Shown in pieces: positions 6,393-9,193 of a stretch of DNA of 9,193 nt. Below the pieces are notes generated by a model. It saw nothing but the letters and a program-made list of their open reading frames with translations. It had not been told where the DNA came from and searched no databases. Source of the stretch: Thermoplasmata archaeon (GTDB lineage: Archaea > Thermoplasmatota > Thermoplasmata > Thermoplasmatales > Thermoplasmataceae). Both the position numbers and the translations under genes were made by a program. The stretch spans positions 1 to 9,193 of the forward strand of contig JAKBQK010000405.1 in assembly GCA_021835265.1 (NCBI GenBank), in the 5' to 3' direction. Numbering within the stretch: position 1 is the first letter of the stretch; each line of letters starts with the position of its first letter.

Positions 6393-6413
6393 GCTACTTC
6401 ATTTTTGTTTTAA

Positions 6414-6773
6414 ATGCATAAATCAATAGTTGTTGATGGTTTAGATCGTGGTGGCCCATATGCGCATGCTGTATTAGCCGGTGATACAATTTACATTTCT
6501 GGACAGACCGGACTGAATGCTAATAACCTACATGATTTTAAGTCTCAATTCAAAGTTGCAATGGAAAAGATAAGCAAAATAGCGGGTTCTGTTGGAAAGA
6601 CCATTGGTGATATTGTAAAATTAAATGTTTACCTGGTTGATAGTTCTTACTTCAAGGAAATGAACGAACTGTTTGGAGAATATTTCAGAGAAATGCCACC
6701 TGCTAGGACAACGCTTATAGCAAGTTTCGCCTCAGAAGGCATTCTTGTAGAATTAGATGCAACACTTCACTGA
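6414..6773 (+). CDS. ridA: RidA family enamine/imine deaminase
   Basis: RidA (119 aa, a trimer in the cytoplasm) hydrolyses reactive 2-aminoacrylate and 2-imino acids released by PLP-dependent dehydratases to 2-keto acids and ammonia. Visible signatures are GPYAHAV (14-20), IYISGQTGL (26-34), VKLNVYLVD (68-76), MPPARTTL (94-101) with Arg98 that binds the substrate carboxylate, and VELDATLH (112-119) with Glu113 in the catalytic position. Asn71 and Tyr73 also match conserved positions. The length is slightly short of the usual 125-130, with a compact N-terminus. It starts 51 bases from, and divergent to, the D-serine dehydratase-like gene, which would generate its substrate, and lacks a Shine-Dalgarno. 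It converges with the mutarotase gene over an 18-base gap containing a hairpin. Confidence 0.95.
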   Translation: MHKSIVVDGLDRGGPYAHAVLAGDTIYISGQTGLNANNLHDFKSQFKVAMEKISKIAGSVGKTIGDIVKLNVYLVDSSYFKEMNELFGEYFREMPPARTTLIASFASEGILVELDATLH

Positions 6774-6778
6774 TTTCA

Positions 6779-6796
6779 ACTGAATTTAGATTCAGT
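6779..6796. terminator. Hairpin between convergent ridA and mutarotase genes
   Basis: ACTGAAT-TTAG-ATTCAGT is a perfect seven-base stem with a four-base loop, lying between the ridA stop and the last codons of the mutarotase gene. On the plus strand it is followed by the T-rich CAACTGTTATTTTAAA. Its place between converging genes suits a bidirectional transcription stop. Confidence 0.5.
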
Positions 6797-7631
6797 CAAC
6801 TGTTATTTTAAATCCACATTCCATTTTCTCCCTTGGAGAAAGTATTTTCAAACCTATTCCGTTGTTGAAGGCATTGATTGCACCCGTTAGAGGTTCAATC
6901 GCAACAGAATCTCTCCCAGCGAAATGGCCATTGTATATTTCGAAGTAATCCATATTGCTCCGTTCAAATATTATTTTAACTTTGTTAGATTCAAGCCTAA
7001 TGATCCCGCCCCCAACAAAAGAGTAATCAAAACTCATTTTTCCTGGTTCTTCGATTTCGTTAAAGCTGTAATCAAGCAACTTTCCATCTGGAAAAATGCC
7101 ATCCGGATAATTTAGCATTTGAACTTTCTTCTGGGTGTATAATTTCCAAGGGTGAGAAATGTTAAAATATGGGTGCGCACCAATTACGATCGGCGCATTA
7201 ATTTCCCCTACATTTGAGACTTTAAAATTGGTGTCGAATGATCGCTCCTTTATCTTATATACAATATTAACATAAAGTCTTGAAGGATATCCAGTGTCGT
7301 CCACTTCAGTCTCTAGAGAGATATACTCTTCACCTCTTTCGACAACAGACCATTCTTGAGTTCTTGTAATACCGTGGATTGAATCTTTGAAATTGTTCAC
7401 AGAATAAGCATTTTTTGGAAGATGATACGTTTTATTGCTAAAAGAGTACTTAGCATCCTTAACTAAATCCCCATAAGGAATAAGTATTGGGCATCCCCCA
7501 TGTAGTTCTAAACCTTCTATTGTTTCTTTGAATAATTTCCTGCCATTATCTAAAATCTGCCCGACCCACGCCCCTTTCTTGTAAACTTCGGCAAAGAAGT
7601 TTTCATTACCTACAACTTCATAGTCGTTCAC
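6792..7631 (-). CDS. Aldose 1-epimerase (mutarotase)-like protein
   Basis: A 279-aa beta-sandwich sugar epimerase that probably interconverts alpha and beta anomers of a hexose or a related sugar. Family landmarks are all present: HGGCPILIPYGD (44-55), the SIHGITRTQEW block with His86 (84-94), GAHPYFN with His153 (151-157), and AIEPLTGAINAFNNG with catalytic Glu246 (244-258). Typical GalM proteins are 330-350 residues; the shorter length and the HGGCPILIP pattern match the broader GalM-like/YeaD-type group, which includes proteins acting on sugar phosphates, so the substrate is open. The start is GTG (7631-7629); there is no upstream in-frame ATG and the first internal Met is far downstream. 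No ribosome site is visible. It is divergent from an SDR dehydrogenase across 165 bases, a pairing that suggests anomer supply for a sugar dehydrogenase. Confidence 0.85.
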   Translation of the reverse strand: MNDYEVVGNENFFAEVYKKGAWVGQILDNGRKLFKETIEGLELHGGCPILIPYGDLVKDAKYSFSNKTYHLPKNAYSVNNFKDSIHGITRTQEWSVVERGEEYISLETEVDDTGYPSRLYVNIVYKIKERSFDTNFKVSNVGEINAPIVIGAHPYFNISHPWKLYTQKKVQMLNYPDGIFPDGKLLDYSFNEIEEPGKMSFDYSFVGGGIIRLESNKVKIIFERSNMDYFEIYNGHFAGRDSVAIEPLTGAINAFNNGIGLKILSPREKMECGFKITVD

Positions 7632-7730
7632 ATGGCAATATGAACATTTACATTAACTAACTGCCGTCTTGTTTTTCTAAGAAGCAAGAATGCAAAATTG
7701 ATAAAGTTGAATGATTTCCGTGGTTCTCAT

Positions 7731-7739
7731 TATTAAATA
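7731..7739 (+). promoter_or_regulatory. Putative TATA box for the SDR gene
   Basis: TATTAAATA would place transcription near 7761 and give a leader of about 35 bases carrying the GGTGATT ribosome site. A six-base dyad ATATCT-TTTT-AGATAT (7750-7765) immediately follows it and would cover the start site, so it may be an operator. Confidence 0.35.
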
Positions 7740-7785
7740 CATATCAATCATATCTTTTTAGATATTTCTCACAAAGCGGGAAGCT

Positions 7786-7792
7786 GGTGATT
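7786..7792 (+). promoter_or_regulatory. Shine-Dalgarno deciding the TTG start of the SDR gene
   Basis: GGTGATT pairs with the ATCACC end found in archaeal 16S rRNA and stands four bases before TTG 7797. It supports this unusual start, which also places the first beta strand of the Rossmann fold at the expected distance from the N-terminus. Confidence 0.65.
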
Positions 7793-7796
7793 AAAA

Positions 7797-8555
7797 TTGA
7801 GGCTTATAAACAAGAATGCTATAATAACAGGTGGTGCTGGATCCATTGGTTCTGTGGTGGCAGAGAGATTCTTAGAGGAGGGGGCTTCTGTTTACATCGT
7901 CGATCAGGATCAGAGAGCCATTGATGCAATTGTTAAACGACTAAATGTTGGAAGCGCTAATATAAAGGGTTTTCGAGTTGAAGTGACGAATGAGCGAAGT
8001 GTTTCACAAATGGTTAGCAGTGCAACTTCGTTCTTTATGAATGGCACTATAAACATACTTGCAAATATAGCAGGTATAGCTCCGTTTGCAAGATTCACTG
8101 ACATTAAAGTGGAAGACTGGGATAAAACTATAAGAGTAAATCTTACCGGAACTTTTCTCACATCAAGAAAAGTGTCTGAAATTATGATTAAACAGGGTGG
8201 TGGAGTTATAATTAATATGTCATCAACAAATGGATTGTTGGCAGAAGAGGGATTATCAGCCTATAACGCCTCCAAAGCGGGAGTCATTCTTTTATCCAAG
8301 ACTATGGCCCTTGAACTTGCAAAGTTTAATATCAGAGTAAATTCAGTTTGTCCTGGTTTCATAAGGACAAAAATTCAGGATGAAGGTGGTCTACCAATTG
8401 AAATGATTGAAAATTACATATCTAAAATCCCACTAGGTAGGCTTGGTGTTCCATTAGATGTAGCAAATGTTTTTGTTTATCTTGCTTCAGATGAGTCTTC
8501 TTTTATAACTGGTACCGAAATTGTTGTTGATGGAGGCCAAATCTGCAAGGAGTGA
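7797..8555 (+). CDS. Short-chain dehydrogenase/reductase (SDR), classical type
   Basis: A 252-aa cytoplasmic NAD(P)-dependent oxidoreductase of standard classical-SDR length. Motifs: nucleotide-binding TGGAGSIG (11-18); VDQD (35-38), where the acidic residue after the second strand favours NAD(H) over NADP(H); ANIAG (89-93); Asn115 in VNLTGTF; the serine of INMSSTNG (139-146, Ser143); YNASK with Tyr156 and Lys160; and NSVCPGFIRT (182-191), a normal post-catalytic PG motif. It ends FITGTEIVVDGGQ (236-248), as in FabG- and glucose dehydrogenase-like members. The start is TTG with a strong GGTGATT site. Archaeal aldohexose dehydrogenases, including one of Thermoplasma, belong to this family, and the divergent mutarotase-like gene makes sugar oxidation attractive. 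A polyol, hydroxy-acid or oxoacyl substrate remains possible from sequence alone. Confidence 0.93.
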   Translation: MRLINKNAIITGGAGSIGSVVAERFLEEGASVYIVDQDQRAIDAIVKRLNVGSANIKGFRVEVTNERSVSQMVSSATSFFMNGTINILANIAGIAPFARFTDIKVEDWDKTIRVNLTGTFLTSRKVSEIMIKQGGGVIINMSSTNGLLAEEGLSAYNASKAGVILLSKTMALELAKFNIRVNSVCPGFIRTKIQDEGGLPIEMIENYISKIPLGRLGVPLDVANVFVYLASDESSFITGTEIVVDGGQICKE

Positions 8556-8616
8556 TTCCCCAAAGAGAATATAAGCGTTAATCTATAGAGGATTGTTTGA
8601 TTTGCATAACCAAATT

Positions 8617-8636
8617 ATTTATTTTAGGAACCTAAA
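8617..8636 (+). terminator. T-rich stretch and TTTAGG dyad downstream of the SDR gene
   Basis: About 60 bases past the SDR stop the plus strand reads ATTTATTTTAGG and then AACCTAAA. The T-rich part could end SDR transcription. The perfect dyad TTTAGG-AA-CCTAAA (8623-8636) has too little loop for a good hairpin and looks more like a protein-binding site. Confidence 0.3.
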
Positions 8637-8738
8637 GTTATATCTATTCAAGAAAACCAATCCAATATGCAGTATCATGTATAATACACCACTGTCAGTC
8701 TGGAGCCACTGGTAAATGGAACTAACAAAAGTAGGACA

Positions 8739-9193
8739 TTAGTAAAGATGACATACTTCTGATTGAACTCTATATTTGCTTATATCTATTTTCCAGCTAT
8801 GCAGGATTTCATCCACGGGAGTGCCGGATTCCAGCATCCTGTAGAGTTCATCTGAACCATACAGTCTTGAAAGTTTTTGCCTGTTAATGGTGACAGAACC
8901 AAATTCATGGAGCTTAACTAGAATTGTTAGCGCAAGTCTGAATGGATCGTATTTTTTCCTGTCCGTGATGTGAATGAAATATCCATCCACAAGTTCTCCG
9001 CTGAAAGGATCCAGTGTGGGCCTGTACTTGGTTCTCCTCAGCACCAGGCCATCCTGGTAATGGTCTAGTTCCGGCAGGCCGGGTTTGCCAAAGAAATGGA
9101 AGGGGTAGGGTGTGCCTCTTCCCACTGAAAGATCGGTTGCTTCAAGCAGGCAGAGACCGGAATATGTTATCACTGAATTCATGTCAGGAAGGT
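8739..9193 (-). CDS. namZ: DUF1343 exo-beta-N-acetylmuramidase (NamZ family), C-terminal part (runs off right edge)
   Basis: NamZ, shown for B. subtilis YbbC, releases MurNAc from the non-reducing end of peptidoglycan fragments. The last 151 residues are present. The reading frame stays open past Met at 9182 (preceding residues LPD), so that Met is internal; the full protein should be roughly 350-400 residues. Landmarks of the family: the LPDMNSVITYSGLCLLEAT stretch (PNMP...YPG..LLEGTNLS in relatives), the hallmark LSVGRGTPYPF, the FGKPG loop, PTLDPFSGELVDGYFIHITD, and the C-terminal signature YGSDELYRMLESGTPVDEILHSW ending in LY. Base composition is richer in GC than the central genes. Whether the protein is exported cannot be judged because the N-terminus is missing. 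Loss of muramidase activity or a change of substrate in this lineage is possible, but the family call is firm. Confidence 0.9.
   Translation of the reverse strand, partial: LPDMNSVITYSGLCLLEATDLSVGRGTPYPFHFFGKPGLPELDHYQDGLVLRRTKYRPTLDPFSGELVDGYFIHITDRKKYDPFRLALTILVKLHEFGSVTINRQKLSRLYGSDELYRMLESGTPVDEILHSWKIDISKYRVQSEVCHLY

Noticed and set aside
7667..7688. Imperfect CTTG...CAAG hairpin in the mutarotase-SDR gap.
   Set aside because: The stem is short with unpaired bases and there is no T run or promoter element that would give it a role.
7910..8161. 83-codon frame antisense to the SDR gene.
   Set aside because: The plus-strand SDR is a complete family member with all catalytic residues; the antisense frame shows no family motif.
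9180..9182. ATG at 9182 as the start of the right-edge gene.
   Set aside because: The frame stays open to the window edge and the residues before and after it match the interior of DUF1343 proteins, so the gene continues beyond the window.
1..9193. Search for CRISPR arrays, tRNA genes, insertion sequences, integrases and attachment-site repeats.
   Set aside because: No regularly spaced repeats, cloverleaf with CCA-ready acceptor stem, transposase motif or paired terminal repeats were seen by eye; weak or degenerate cases could be missed without software.

Overview
The window most likely comes from an archaeon, with Thermoplasmatales the best guess. The signals are archaeal: AT-rich TATA-like boxes about 25 bases before start codons, starts with no leader room, a GGTGAT Shine-Dalgarno before a TTG start, frequent ATA and AGA/AGG codons, and no recognisable bacterial -35/-10 pairs. 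No rRNA, tRNA, CRISPR array or transposase is visible, so the lineage is an inference.

Layout. A 5'-truncated-by-window minus-strand gene at the left edge (268 to 1) is the N-terminus of an N-acetylglucosamine-6-phosphate deacetylase (NagA-like). After a 452-base AT-rich gap comes a plus-strand BadF/BadG-type sugar kinase (721-1719). Three minus-strand genes follow as separate units with gaps of 221 and 335 bases: a YhfX-type PLP enzyme (1868-3181), a 12-helix APC amino-acid permease (3403-4932) and a D-threonine aldolase/D-serine dehydratase-type PLP enzyme (5268-6362). A plus-strand RidA deaminase (6414-6773) is divergent from the last of these across only 51 bases. A mutarotase-like protein (6792-7631, minus) and an SDR dehydrogenase (7797-8555, plus) form a second divergent pair. 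The right edge holds the C-terminal 151 residues of a DUF1343 protein, the NamZ exo-N-acetylmuramidase family (8739 to beyond 9193, minus).

How the genes may work together. NamZ, a GlcNAc/MurNAc-type kinase and a NagA-like deacetylase are steps of amino-sugar recovery from bacterial peptidoglycan. The permease, two alanine-racemase-fold PLP enzymes and RidA fit uptake and breakdown of amino acids, plausibly the D-amino acids of peptidoglycan stems. The mutarotase and SDR could oxidise free sugars. Together they read as a kit by which a probably wall-less archaeon feeds on bacterial wall debris. That integrated role is inferred; the family assignments are much firmer. The murein-specific etherase MurQ and the deaminase NagB are not in the window.

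The two edge genes have higher GC than much of the middle (sample 60-base blocks: about 37-47% in nagA, 45-57% in namZ, 30-45% in the central genes and lower in the gaps) and point the same way, so the central block may be an insertion between once-adjacent namZ and nagA. Several perfect inverted repeats sit in the intergenic regions at operator-like positions.
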